A stretch of 14,920 bases of DNA from Clostridia bacterium (lineage in GTDB: Bacteria > Bacillota_A > Clostridia > Christensenellales > Aristaeellaceae). The position numbers were made by a program, and so were the translations under genes. Below, in pieces: positions 1 through 7,116 of this stretch. Each line of letters begins with the position of its first letter. The stretch's first letter is position 1. The notes beneath the pieces are model-generated. The model did no database searches. It saw only the letters and a list, made by a program, of their open reading frames with translations, and had not been told where the DNA came from. The stretch lies in assembly GCA_017412025.1 (NCBI GenBank), contig JAFQOY010000050.1:1-14920 (forward strand), written 5' to 3'.

Positions 1-11
1 ATGTTATCCAA
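1..11 (-). CDS. 5' end of a gene, probably sugar ABC transporter ATPase (partial)
   Basis: Read on the minus strand, a GGAGG ribosome binding site (23-19) is followed after 7 nt by TTG GAT AAC AT at the window edge. This would start a protein Met-Asn-type: M-D-N-(I/M). ChvE-type binding-protein genes are usually followed by the gguA/mmsA-type ATPase gene, whose product commonly begins with a short polar N-terminus, so that is the likely identity. Only three codons are visible and the TTG start is non-standard, so the call rests on the ribosome binding site, its spacing and the gene order. The gap to the binding-protein stop is 90 nt and holds a hairpin. Confidence 0.35.
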
Positions 12-35
12 TTGCCTTCCTCCCCGAATCCTGAG

Positions 36-63
36 AAGGGAGAGGGACGTATCCCTCTCCCTT
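36..63 (-). promoter_or_regulatory. Intercistronic hairpin after the sugar-binding-protein gene
   Basis: This is a perfect 12-bp inverted repeat, AAGGGAGAGGGA and its complement, around a 4-nt loop. It lies between the binding-protein stop (102) and the putative downstream start (11). No T-run follows on either strand, so it is not a classical terminator. In sugar ABC operons a stem-loop here commonly protects the binding-protein mRNA or partly stops transcription, so that the binding protein outnumbers the membrane parts. That role is inferred. Confidence 0.6.
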
Positions 64-101
64 GATTGATTCAATCGTTGTGCTGATGCTGTTTGCAGAA
101 A

Positions 102-1163
102 TTACTCAGCAATCTCCTCGGCGGTGTAGTAACCGGAGGCGATCAGCAGCTCTTCGTAGTTATTCACGTCGCCGAAGACCGGGGTGCAGTTGAAGGACTG
201 GACCATCTTCACGCCGTTATCATATTCGCCGTTGAGTTCCGGAGTCTCGCCCTTGAGCAGGGAGTCGACCATCTTCACGGTCTGGGCAGCCAGGGTACGA
301 GTATCCTTGAAGACGGACATCGCCTGCAGGCCCTTCACCATGTTCTTGACGTTCGGCTTGTCGCAGTCCTGACCGGTGATCAGCGGGATGTTCTCGGTGG
401 TGAAGCCGGCAGCTACGAGGGAGTTGGTCACGCCCAGAGCGGTGGAGTCGTTGGAGCACAGGCAGATATCGAGGGTCTGACCGCCGGTCAGGGCGTCCGG
501 ATAGTAGGCGGACAGGATGTTGTCCATACGGGCCTGAGCGGTCTCAGACTTCCAGGCCGGGGTCGCGACGGTGGCGAAATCGGTCTGGCCGGAAACGCAC
601 ACGAGCTTGCCGGAATCGAGGTACGGCTTGAGCAGATCGAACGCGCCCGCGAAGAACAGGCCGGCGTTGTTGTCGTCCGGGGAGCCCGCGGTGAACTCGA
701 TGGTGTAGGTCTTGTCGGTGTTGGCAAGATCGAGGGTATCGATCACGTACTGACCCTGGATCTGGCCGACCTTGTAGTTGTCAAACGTGGTGTAGTAGTC
801 AACAGCCTCGGTGGCGGTCAGCAGACGGTCATACGCGATAACCGGGATGCCGGCTTCCTTGGCCTGCGCAAGCACGGTGCCCAGCGCGGAGCCGTCGATA
901 GAAGCGACGACCAGAACCTGAACCTCGTTGAGGATCATGTTCTCAAGCTGAGAAACCTGGGTCGCAACGTCGTTGTTGGCGTACTGGAGGTCAACTTCGT
1001 AGCCGGCGGCTTCGAGCTGGGCCTTCATGTTCGCGCCATCCTGATTCCAGCGCTGCAGGTCCTGCGTCGGCATCGCAACGCCAACCAGACCAGCCGCAGA
1101 GCCAGTGGCGGCAAGCGCCATAACGAGCACGAGGGACAGGGCGATAGCAAGGATCTTTTTCAT
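102..1163 (-). CDS. chvE: Sugar ABC transporter substrate-binding protein, ChvE type
   Basis: This 353-aa protein is the extracytoplasmic receptor of a CUT2-type monosaccharide importer (periplasmic-binding-protein-like fold, Peripla_BP_4 group). Residues 1-24 form a signal peptide: KK, a hydrophobic core, then GSAA before Gly25. The mature part carries family hallmarks: VAMPTQ at the N-terminus, VVASIDG around residue 88, the AYDRLL hinge around 111, GSPDDNNAGLFF around 160, and TGQDCDKPNVK around 263. The last two closely resemble ChvE/multiple-monosaccharide receptors. There is no Cys near the cleavage site, so it is not an obvious lipoprotein. The start follows AAGGAG. It is the first gene of its operon, with a consensus promoter at 1289-1316, a 120-nt leader and a hairpin after the stop. 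The exact sugar cannot be read from the sequence. Family call firm, symbol less so. Confidence 0.9.
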   Translation of the reverse strand: MKKILAIALSLVLVMALAATGSAAGLVGVAMPTQDLQRWNQDGANMKAQLEAAGYEVDLQYANNDVATQVSQLENMILNEVQVLVVASIDGSALGTVLAQAKEAGIPVIAYDRLLTATEAVDYYTTFDNYKVGQIQGQYVIDTLDLANTDKTYTIEFTAGSPDDNNAGLFFAGAFDLLKPYLDSGKLVCVSGQTDFATVATPAWKSETAQARMDNILSAYYPDALTGGQTLDICLCSNDSTALGVTNSLVAAGFTTENIPLITGQDCDKPNVKNMVKGLQAMSVFKDTRTLAAQTVKMVDSLLKGETPELNGEYDNGVKMVQSFNCTPVFGDVNNYEELLIASGYYTAEEIAE

Positions 1164-1188
1164 GGTGTAACGCTCCTTTTTATTTATT

Positions 1189-1211
1189 TGACTTCCACGT
1201 TCAGGAAGTCA
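1189..1211 (-). promoter_or_regulatory. Leader hairpin just upstream of the chvE ribosome binding site
   Basis: On the minus strand TGACTTCC and GGAAGTCA form an 8-bp perfect stem with a 7-nt loop, about 25 nt before the AUG and immediately before the AU-rich ribosome-binding region. It may stabilise the 5' end or influence initiation. The second binding-protein gene has a comparable leader hairpin. Confidence 0.45.
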
Positions 1212-1288
1212 GAACAGCGAAATTATGAACGAAATGCATAACAACAAAGCCGTCAAAACTATCGACACTGCACAATATAACTATCTTC

Positions 1289-1316
1289 ATTATACACAAC
1301 GACGGCAGTTTGTCAA
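1289..1316 (-). promoter_or_regulatory. Sigma-A promoter for the chvE operon
   Basis: Minus-strand TTGACA (1316-1311) and TATAAT (1294-1289) are both perfect consensus hexamers, separated by 16 bp in an AT-rich gap. The expected transcript start is near 1282, giving a leader of about 120 nt. No clear LacI-like operator was seen nearby. Confidence 0.8.
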
Positions 1317-1348
1317 TATTGTTTCGTAAATCCGTTTTCAGTTTTTTT

Positions 1349-1387
1349 GCAAATACAGAAAGACCCCGCGGCGCCGCCGCGGAGTCT
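1349..1387 (-). terminator. Rho-independent terminator after the AEC permease gene
   Basis: A 12-bp GC-rich stem (1361-1372 with 1376-1387, one G-U pair in the minus-strand RNA) has a 3-nt loop. On the minus strand it is followed by an interrupted T-rich stretch. It lies 84 nt past the permease stop and separates that gene from the chvE promoter. Confidence 0.65.
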
Positions 1388-1470
1388 CCCGAATCACACC
1401 CGATATGCGTTTGTCTGTCGTCGTACGATTCCTTTTTTGATGCTTTGAGCCCGTTCGCTTTGCTCTCCCC

Positions 1471-2391
1471 TTACTGGAAAAGGAAAATCAAAACCATGAA
1501 GAGCACAAGCCCCGCCAGCGTCAGCACGGACAGAGCAGAAGCGATATCCGCACGCTCCTCCTCCACGTCGGCAAACACGGGCAGCACGTAAGGCGGAGGC
1601 AGGATGAACATCAGCATCAGCGCGCCTGTATGCATCATGCCGTCCAGCACAAAGCGATTGAAAAGCAGCGCCATGCAGAGCGCACAGAATGCCGCAGCAA
1701 AGCGCACGCCCGCCAGCTTCGCCGTCTTTTTCCAGCGTATGGTCTCCGGGGTCAGATCGTAGCCGATCGTCAGCAGGATCACGGCGCTCGTCGGCGCGGA
1801 GACAAAATCCGCCGCCGCGCTCACGACACGTGCAGCGCCGATAGACTCCATCGCGCGGTACAGCCCGGATGCGCCCACAAGCAGACCTGCCGCAATGGCC
1901 CAGATCGTCGGCGCGTGCACAGCCTCGTCAACTACGCTCTTCAACCCGCCTCCGCCGGCCAGCAGCGCCTTGTAAAGCGTGAAGACAAACAGCACCTGTC
2001 CCAGATCAATGATCGCGAAAGCGGCGCTGCTCTCGCCCGGAAACAGCAGCGCAAAGAGCGCGTAGCCCAGCATCCCCGCCTCAAAACCCGAAGCAAGGAA
2101 CGGAGAAAGCCTTCCCCTCACGCCCAGCATGCGGCACAGCGCTTTGCCCAGCAGCAGCATGACAACGCAAAGCGCGAAGATCAGCACCGGAATGATCAGG
2201 CTCTCCCTGCTGTAGCTCGCCGTGGCAAACGCGGAAAACATCACCGCAGGCAGCGTGATGTTGACGGCAAACGTCTTCATCGCGCCGATTCCTTCGCGCG
2301 ATATGATCTGCCTTTTCCGGCAGAGCATGCCCAGCGCCAGCATGATGAATACAGGAAGCGCCTTTTCAAGAACCGTGATCAGCATCTGCAT
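1471..2391 (-). CDS. AEC-family (auxin efflux carrier) transporter
   Basis: This is an integral membrane protein of 306 aa, typical in length for bacterial AEC/Mem_trans carriers, which move small organic acids or related solutes. It has about nine to ten hydrophobic segments in two halves. The first half contains LPAVMFSAFA, resembling the conserved N-LPA region after TM2. The C-terminal half has LPPPYVLPVFAD, the position of the conserved second-half proline-rich helix. The start at 2391 was chosen because GGAGG lies 7 nt upstream. A longer reading from 2427 would add 12 residues rich in charge and Cys and has no comparable site. Its own promoter (2440-2469) and terminator suggest a single-gene unit, though read-through from the esterase gene is possible. 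The substrate is unknown. Malate, malonate or lactate-like acids are usual for the family. Confidence 0.85.
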   Translation of the reverse strand: MQMLITVLEKALPVFIMLALGMLCRKRQIISREGIGAMKTFAVNITLPAVMFSAFATASYSRESLIIPVLIFALCVVMLLLGKALCRMLGVRGRLSPFLASGFEAGMLGYALFALLFPGESSAAFAIIDLGQVLFVFTLYKALLAGGGGLKSVVDEAVHAPTIWAIAAGLLVGASGLYRAMESIGAARVVSAAADFVSAPTSAVILLTIGYDLTPETIRWKKTAKLAGVRFAAAFCALCMALLFNRFVLDGMMHTGALMLMFILPPPYVLPVFADVEEERADIASALSVLTLAGLVLFMVLIFLFQ

Positions 2392-2439
2392 ATTCTTTCC
2401 TCCATCTGCGCATCGTTCAGATGACAACCGCTTTTGTTC

Positions 2440-2469
2440 AGTATATCACGGCATGCTTCCTGCTGTCAC
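2440..2469 (-). promoter_or_regulatory. Probable promoter of the AEC permease gene
   Basis: Minus-strand GTGACA (2469-2464) and TATACT (2445-2440) each match consensus at five of six positions, with 18-bp spacing. They lie in the 144-nt gap between the esterase stop and the permease start. No terminator hairpin precedes them. Confidence 0.5.
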
Positions 2470-2535
2470 GTCTTTATGCCGCCATACGGTTTCTGATTCT
2501 GCTTTTACGCGGCTCCGGCAATATCTTCTCCTTTC

Positions 2536-3369
2536 TTACAGCTCCGTAATCCAGCGGATCGCCAGATCGATCCAGCATCTGATCTCCGGATACTGGGGCT
2601 TCACCGTCATCACATACGGCCCGAAAACCTCAGGCGTGTCAAGCGACAGACCGTGCTGCCCGTGCGGAAAGATGTGCAGCTCCGTATTTACGCCGCAGCG
2701 GCGCAGCGCAGACGCCAGATACAGCGTGTTTTCAACCGGCACAAGTTCGTCTTCAAACGTAGACCACAGGAACACGGGCGGTACCTGATCGTGCACCAGG
2801 TTTTCAAGGGAATGCGCCTCCCAGACCGTCCTGTCCTCCGTGGCAAAAAGCCTGCGCATGCTGTCCTCATGCGTATACGGCCCGCCGGTGATGACCGGAT
2901 AACACAGCACCATGCCGTCCGGGCGAATATCCGCCGGAGAAACGCCCAGCCGCTCACAGATCTGCGGATCGTTAAAGAGCACGCCGGCAGAGCAGGCCAG
3001 ATGGCCGCCTGCGGAAAAGCCCATCGTCAGGATACGATCCGGACGCACATGGTACTTCTGTGCGTTTTTCCGCACATGCGCAATCGCCGCCGCCAGTTCA
3101 AGCTGCGGAATGGGATAGGCATACTTCTGCGAGTCCGCCGGGAGGTGATACTCGACGATAAACACATTGAAGCCGGCCGCCAGCAGCTTAAGCGCGACAG
3201 GCTCGGCCTCCCTGTCCGATCGGAAACGATATCCGCCTCCTGCGCAGAGCATGACCGTCTTTCTCACACGCTCAGGCGCGATCTGCTCCGAGTTGTCTGG
3301 CAGATAGGCCACAATCTCCGCATCCTCCATTCCCTTCGGCATGGGAACCCGGATTCTTTCAACTGTCAT
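2536..3369 (-). CDS. Alpha/beta hydrolase, acetyl-esterase-like
   Basis: A 277-aa cytoplasmic serine hydrolase without signal peptide. It shows a full catalytic set: nucleophile S119 in GFSAGG, acid D207 in TFEDELVP, and base H239 in FPHGQHGLSL. CAGGGY at 42-47 is the oxyanion-hole segment of the HGG type. The layout matches the small esterase/acetylxylan-esterase-like group (BD-FAE or Axe-like). Such enzymes remove acetyl or other acyl groups from sugars, but the substrate is not provable here. The start follows GGAGG with 7-nt spacing. The gene lies 24 nt after the metallohydrolase gene, the same gap as between that gene and the SGNH esterase, so the three form one transcription unit. Confidence 0.88.
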   Translation of the reverse strand: MTVERIRVPMPKGMEDAEIVAYLPDNSEQIAPERVRKTVMLCAGGGYRFRSDREAEPVALKLLAAGFNVFIVEYHLPADSQKYAYPIPQLELAAAIAHVRKNAQKYHVRPDRILTMGFSAGGHLACSAGVLFNDPQICERLGVSPADIRPDGMVLCYPVITGGPYTHEDSMRRLFATEDRTVWEAHSLENLVHDQVPPVFLWSTFEDELVPVENTLYLASALRRCGVNTELHIFPHGQHGLSLDTPEVFGPYVMTVKPQYPEIRCWIDLAIRWITEL

Positions 3370-3393
3370 ATTCTTTCCTCCGTTTCTGCCTGA

Positions 3394-4248
3394 TCAGTAC
3401 GCAATCATATCCGTTCCGTCCGCCTCGTCGCGCAGCATCTGCTCATACAGCGCCAGCACGCTTTCAAGGAACGCGCGCCAGGCGCTCCGGTCGACAAATG
3501 CGTCCTTTTCGCCCTTCATCAGGCGACCCAGCCTGCCCGCCGTATCGTTCTGCGGCGTATGGTTGCCAAGGAAGATATCCACCGGCTCATCCATTACGCT
3601 TTGCAGGCTGGCGACAAAGTCCGCCCGCCAGTTGACGCCATGCGCCTCGCAGTACGGCCTGCAGAGCGTATTGAGCCCTGCGCCGCCGTGCAGGCCGGCC
3701 GTCAGCGTGCGTTCTCCATCCGTGACGTTAAAGAAGTAACTCGTCGCGCCGGGCGAATGGCCGGGGCAGGCCACGCAGCGGATCTTTGTATCGCCAAATG
3801 TGAAGCAGTCGCCGTCCTTCACCGATACATCTGCCTCAAACGTCGTCAGATACGCATTCTCGCTGTCCCCGATACAGCTGAGCTCCGGCCGCTCCGCAAA
3901 CATCCTGACGTCCGCCTCGCCCAGATAGACCTTTGCGCCCGACAGCGCGCGCAGCAGCTCCGTCGCGCCGAAGTGATCAAAGTGCCCGTGCGTGTGGAAG
4001 ATTGCCGTGATCTTCTTCGGATCAAAGCCCAGCGACCAGATGGAATCGATCAGCAGGGTATCCGCCGTGGGATAATTCGTGTCAAAGAGAATGAGATCCT
4101 TACCGCAGTCGAGCAGCCAGGACGCACCGTCCTGATTGCCGACAAAATAGAGATTGCCAAAGACCCTGAACGCCGGCAGCCGCAGCTTCCATGGCTCCTC
4201 ATACATCGTCTTGAGCTTCCGTCCGTCAAACGCATATCTGGAAATCAT
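3394..4248 (-). CDS. Metallo-beta-lactamase-fold hydrolase
   Basis: A 284-aa metal-dependent hydrolase of the MBL superfamily with no signal peptide. Visible metal ligands are H87, H89, D91 and H92 in HTHGHFDH, H164 in PGHSPGAT, and H230 in GNHTPQND. The bridging Asp of glyoxalase-II-like members is absent (AGLHGG at that point), so the ligand pattern resembles subclass B3-like proteins. The start at 4248 gives GGAGG 8 nt upstream. The ATG six nt earlier would leave only 2 nt. Lying between two esterase genes in a tight operon, it more likely hydrolyses an ester or lactone from sugar breakdown than an antibiotic, but this is inference. Cytosolic location argues against beta-lactam resistance. 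Confidence 0.88.
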   Translation of the reverse strand: MISRYAFDGRKLKTMYEEPWKLRLPAFRVFGNLYFVGNQDGASWLLDCGKDLILFDTNYPTADTLLIDSIWSLGFDPKKITAIFHTHGHFDHFGATELLRALSGAKVYLGEADVRMFAERPELSCIGDSENAYLTTFEADVSVKDGDCFTFGDTKIRCVACPGHSPGATSYFFNVTDGERTLTAGLHGGAGLNTLCRPYCEAHGVNWRADFVASLQSVMDEPVDIFLGNHTPQNDTAGRLGRLMKGEKDAFVDRSAWRAFLESVLALYEQMLRDEADGTDMIAY

Positions 4249-4272
4249 GGCCATTGCCTCCTGTAATCGTCT

Positions 4273-5190
4273 TCAGATCCGTCCGTCAAGGCTCAGCGCA
4301 TACTGCATGAAGCCCATATCGTTGGGATGAATGCCATCCTCGTTGAAAAACCTTGCCGTATGCGGAATCAGCCCCATGCCGTCAATCACCTCAGCTCCGC
4401 AAAGGCAAGCCTCTCTGGCAATCTTCGCGCTCACGATGGCGAAACGCTTTGAAAGCGCAGCGTCCTCCCTCAGCCGCAGGCTGTATACCGGCGTGACGGC
4501 AGAAATGGGCGTCTGCGGATAGAGCGCGCGCAGCTTTTTAAAGTACGCCGGAATCGTCTCCTCAAACCGCTCGTCCCCTGCAAAAGCGTCGTTCGCGCCC
4601 AGCGTCACCAGAATGCTGTCCGGCTCAAAAGGCAGCGGCTCAAGAAGCTCCGGCTCAAACCGCGCGCCGCCTACGCTCTGGTTGACGCCGTATACGTCTT
4701 TCCTTCGCACAAGCAGATTGGCAAGCGCACAGGAGGGATGATAGCTCTGGATGCCCTGCAGGATGGAGTCGCCCAGCAGCAGCATCTTTTCCCGCTTCTG
4801 CGGCGCGCTCTCCCAGTCGCCGAAGTCAAATCCCGTCAGCCTCAGTCCGCAGGTGTTGGGCAGATGGATTTCAATCTGCGCGCGTCCCGTTGTTTCCCGG
4901 ACAAAGACCGCCTCCCCCCGGCTCTGCATATCCGCCAGACGGACAGAGCGCGTATGCACGCCGTTTTCAAACAGATCCGCCACGTTGCACGAGCGGCAGT
5001 ACGCCTTCACCTCATAGGCAAAGCGCAGCACAGGCGCATCAGTCACAAAGGACAGGCACACGCCCGCCGTACAGTCCGCACGGTCGGCAAATTCTCGGCT
5101 TTGCGCATGATACCACGCCATCTGGCGCTGCGTAAGCCTGCAGGGATAGCCATCCCTGACCTCAAGCACATGGGAAAACAGTCGGTTCAT
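4273..5190 (-). CDS. SGNH/GDSL-family esterase with N-terminal beta domain
   Basis: A 305-aa hydrolase. Residues 1 to about 130 look like a beta-rich (jelly-roll-like) domain ending in LRLTGFDFGD. Residues 135-305 are an SGNH domain: block I LLLGDSILQG (nucleophile S142), block II GGAR at 174-177, block III TLGAND (N200), block V DGIHPND (D285, H288). This two-domain order is seen in CE2-type and related carbohydrate esterases that deacetylate sugars. No signal peptide is present, so it acts on imported material. The start at 5190 (ATG) was preferred over a GTG nine nt earlier because AAGGAAG lies 8 nt before the ATG. It is the first gene of the hydrolase operon, just after the transporter terminator, and the next gene starts 24 nt downstream. 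Confidence 0.88.
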   Translation of the reverse strand: MNRLFSHVLEVRDGYPCRLTQRQMAWYHAQSREFADRADCTAGVCLSFVTDAPVLRFAYEVKAYCRSCNVADLFENGVHTRSVRLADMQSRGEAVFVRETTGRAQIEIHLPNTCGLRLTGFDFGDWESAPQKREKMLLLGDSILQGIQSYHPSCALANLLVRRKDVYGVNQSVGGARFEPELLEPLPFEPDSILVTLGANDAFAGDERFEETIPAYFKKLRALYPQTPISAVTPVYSLRLREDAALSKRFAIVSAKIAREACLCGAEVIDGMGLIPHTARFFNEDGIHPNDMGFMQYALSLDGRI

Positions 5191-5205
5191 ACCGTTCACT
5201 TCCTT

Positions 5206-5231
5206 ATTATAGTCGCACGCAGATTGTCTGC
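5206..5231 (-). promoter_or_regulatory. Possible promoter and operator of the hydrolase operon
   Basis: A minus-strand TATAAT (5211-5206) sits just upstream of the SGNH ribosome binding site. No good -35 hexamer is visible. If used, transcription would start almost at the ribosome binding site. A small perfect inverted repeat, GCAGA-N3-TCTGC (5219-5231), lies where a -35 or operator would be. Read-through of the upstream terminator is the alternative source of transcript. Confidence 0.3.
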
Positions 5232-5260
5232 TGATGGATGACGTATGGATGCATCAAGCG

Positions 5261-5296
5261 AAAAAAGGGACGGACGGCGAACCATCCTATCCCTTT
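5261..5296 (-). terminator. Rho-independent terminator of the kinase/CUT1 operon
   Basis: On the minus strand AAAGGGA and TCCCTTT form the base of a stem. GGATGG pairs with CCGTCC (one G-U) at the top, closed by a UUCG loop, with small internal bulges. It is directly followed by six T residues (5266-5261). It starts 12 nt past the permease stop. Confidence 0.85.
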
Positions 5297-5307
5297 GATG
5301 GAATACC

Positions 5308-6138
5308 TTATCCCTTGACCGCGCCCGCGACGAGACCCGCCACGACGTACTTCTGAAGGCAAAGGGAGATGATGATGATCGGCAGCGTGATGACCGACGC
5401 CGCAGCCATGATGCCGCCCCAGTTGACCTCCGTATAGGAGATGAAGCGGAAGATGGCGACCGGCAGCGGCTGCGTGTTCGCACTGCCCAGAATCAGACCG
5501 AAGATGAAGTTGTTCCAGGATCCAATGAAGGCCAGCAGCGTCGTGGTGATGACGCCGGGCATGGAGATGGGCAGCATGATCAGCACGAAGGACTGCAGGC
5601 GGATACAGCCGTCCACCATCGCAGACTCCTCCAGCTCCTGCGGCAGCGCCTCAAAGTACGGAATCATGATCCACACAATCAGCGGCAGCGCAACCAGCAT
5701 ATGGCAAAGAATCAGGCTGGTGAACGTGCCGGTGAGACCGACCTTGGTAAAGAGCAGATACCACGGAACGAGGAACGCGATCGCCGGAATGATGCGCACG
5801 GCGAGAATGACGATGGAAAAGAACTTCTGCTTGAAGCGCGCAATGGAATACGCCGCAGGCACGCCCAGAAGCAGAGAGAAGAGCGTCGAGCAGACGCTGA
5901 CATACAGGGTATTGAACAGCGGCTCGGAGAAACTGTACAGCGTAAAGACGTCGATGTAGTTTTTCAGCGTGGGTTTGAAGATAAACAGCTTGCCGAAGTT
6001 GAACAGATCCACATTGGTCTTGAAGGACGAGAGAACCATGTATGCAAAGGGAAACAGGAGCACAGTCAGGATCAGCACAAGCATCACATAGAAGCTCGTT
6101 TTCTTCACCTGCTTCATCTGCTTTCTTGTCATTGCCAT
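5308..6138 (-). CDS. Carbohydrate ABC transporter permease, MalG/CUT1 type
   Basis: A 276-aa inner-membrane permease with six predicted helices, the usual size for the second CUT1 permease. The cytoplasmic EAA loop that docks with the ATPase is visible around residues 175-200: EELEESAMVDG, then LPISMPG. It belongs to the BPD_transp_1 family. The start codon overlaps the stop of the preceding permease by one base (TGATG), implying translational coupling, and no strong ribosome binding site precedes it. An in-frame ATG two codons later is possible. It is the last gene of the operon, before a strong terminator. No ATPase gene follows, so the complex presumably borrows a shared MsmK-like ATPase encoded elsewhere. 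Confidence 0.93.
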   Translation of the reverse strand: MAMTRKQMKQVKKTSFYVMLVLILTVLLFPFAYMVLSSFKTNVDLFNFGKLFIFKPTLKNYIDVFTLYSFSEPLFNTLYVSVCSTLFSLLLGVPAAYSIARFKQKFFSIVILAVRIIPAIAFLVPWYLLFTKVGLTGTFTSLILCHMLVALPLIVWIMIPYFEALPQELEESAMVDGCIRLQSFVLIMLPISMPGVITTTLLAFIGSWNNFIFGLILGSANTQPLPVAIFRFISYTEVNWGGIMAAASVITLPIIIISLCLQKYVVAGLVAGAVKG

Positions 6139-7016
6139 CAGTAGTCCACCACCGTTCTCTTGCGAATCGCGTTGAACGCGACGCTGATCACCACGAGGAT
6201 AACGAAGAAGACGACAATAGTCGCAGAGGCTTCGCCGAACTTGAAGTTCTCAAACGCCTGACGGTACGCCAGAACGTTGATGGTCTGCGTCGCCGTGCCG
6301 GGGCCGCCCTGCGTCGTGGAGTAGATGATGTCATACGCCTTGAGCACGTCAATCAGGCGCAGCATCATCGCGGTGAGGATGGTCGGGCTCAGCAGCGGCA
6401 GCGTGATGCGCGTCAGGCGCTGCCATTTGGTCGCACCGTCAATCTCGCTTGCCTCCAGCGAATCCAGCGGGATCGCCGCGAGGCCGCCCAGACAGATGAG
6501 CATGACCATCGGCGTGTTTTCCCATATTTCAACGAGCATCAGGGCCCACAGCGCCGTATTGCGTTCGCCGAGGAACGCATAGGGCTGCATGCCAAACTCC
6601 TTTAATATCAAATTGAATACGCCAAGGGCAGGATCGTACATCATCTTCCAGACCATGGCGACAGCCACAGGCGTGGCGACGATCGGCAGGATAAAGAGCG
6701 TGCGCACAAAGGTCTGCCCCTTGAAGGTGCGATTGAGGATCAGCGCAAGCGTAAGCCCCAGAAACATCTCGCTGATCAGACACACGCCGGAAAAGAGCAG
6801 CGTCTTTTCGCAGGAATCGATGAAGCGCGAATTGCGGAACATCTTTTCATAGTTGGCCAGGCCAACAAACTTGGGCGGCTTGACAGCCGACATGGTGGAG
6901 GTATGCAGGCTCAGATCAAATGTATAATAGAGCGGATAGGCCACCATGATCACGATAAACAAGATCAGGGGAAGCGTCAGGATCCACTTGGTGTTGCGGT
7001 CGATCCAGCGTTGCAT
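6138..7016 (-). CDS. Carbohydrate ABC transporter permease, MalF/UgpA type
   Basis: A 292-aa inner-membrane permease of a CUT1 sugar importer. The N-terminus is a positively charged stretch followed by a first helix (WILTLPLILFIVIMVAYPLYYTF), then five more helices. The EAA loop reads DSLEASEIDGATKWQRL, followed by ITLPLLSPT around residue 208. It pairs with the overlapping MalG-type permease to form the channel. The start follows AAAGGAGG with suitable spacing. The 100-nt gap after the binding-protein gene contains a 13-bp hairpin that probably lowers permease expression relative to the binding protein. Substrate cannot be assigned, and oligosaccharides are typical of the family. Confidence 0.93.
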   Translation of the reverse strand: MQRWIDRNTKWILTLPLILFIVIMVAYPLYYTFDLSLHTSTMSAVKPPKFVGLANYEKMFRNSRFIDSCEKTLLFSGVCLISEMFLGLTLALILNRTFKGQTFVRTLFILPIVATPVAVAMVWKMMYDPALGVFNLILKEFGMQPYAFLGERNTALWALMLVEIWENTPMVMLICLGGLAAIPLDSLEASEIDGATKWQRLTRITLPLLSPTILTAMMLRLIDVLKAYDIIYSTTQGGPGTATQTINVLAYRQAFENFKFGEASATIVVFFVILVVISVAFNAIRKRTVVDY

Positions 7017-7042
7017 GCTCTGACCTCCTTTCAGAAAAGCGC

Positions 7043-7074
7043 GGGAAGGAGCACGGACAAGCGTGCTCCTTCCC
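7043..7074 (-). promoter_or_regulatory. Intercistronic hairpin between binding-protein and permease genes
   Basis: A perfect 13-bp stem (GGGAAGGAGCACG and complement) with a 6-nt loop lies between the binding-protein stop and the MalF-type start. On the minus strand only a short TTTT follows 4 nt later, so it may act as a partial terminator or as an mRNA-end protector. It is the same layout as at 36-63. Confidence 0.7.
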
Positions 7075-7116
7075 CGTTGTGGTTTAAGCGTTACGAACTT
7101 TCAGACGTATAAGCCC

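Noticed and set aside
93..1241. A 382-codon plus-strand open frame antisense to chvE
   Set aside because: It mirrors the minus-strand gene, has no ribosome binding site and no family features. Such long antisense frames are expected in GC-rich genes with C/G-ending codons.
1310..1591. A 93-codon plus-strand frame in the gap before the AEC gene
   Set aside because: It begins inside the chvE promoter region, overlaps the terminator and the AEC 3' end, and has no ribosome binding site.
3394..4248. Antibiotic-resistance beta-lactamase
   Set aside because: Metal ligands are present, but the protein has no signal peptide and sits inside an esterase operon, so a metabolic hydrolase is more likely.
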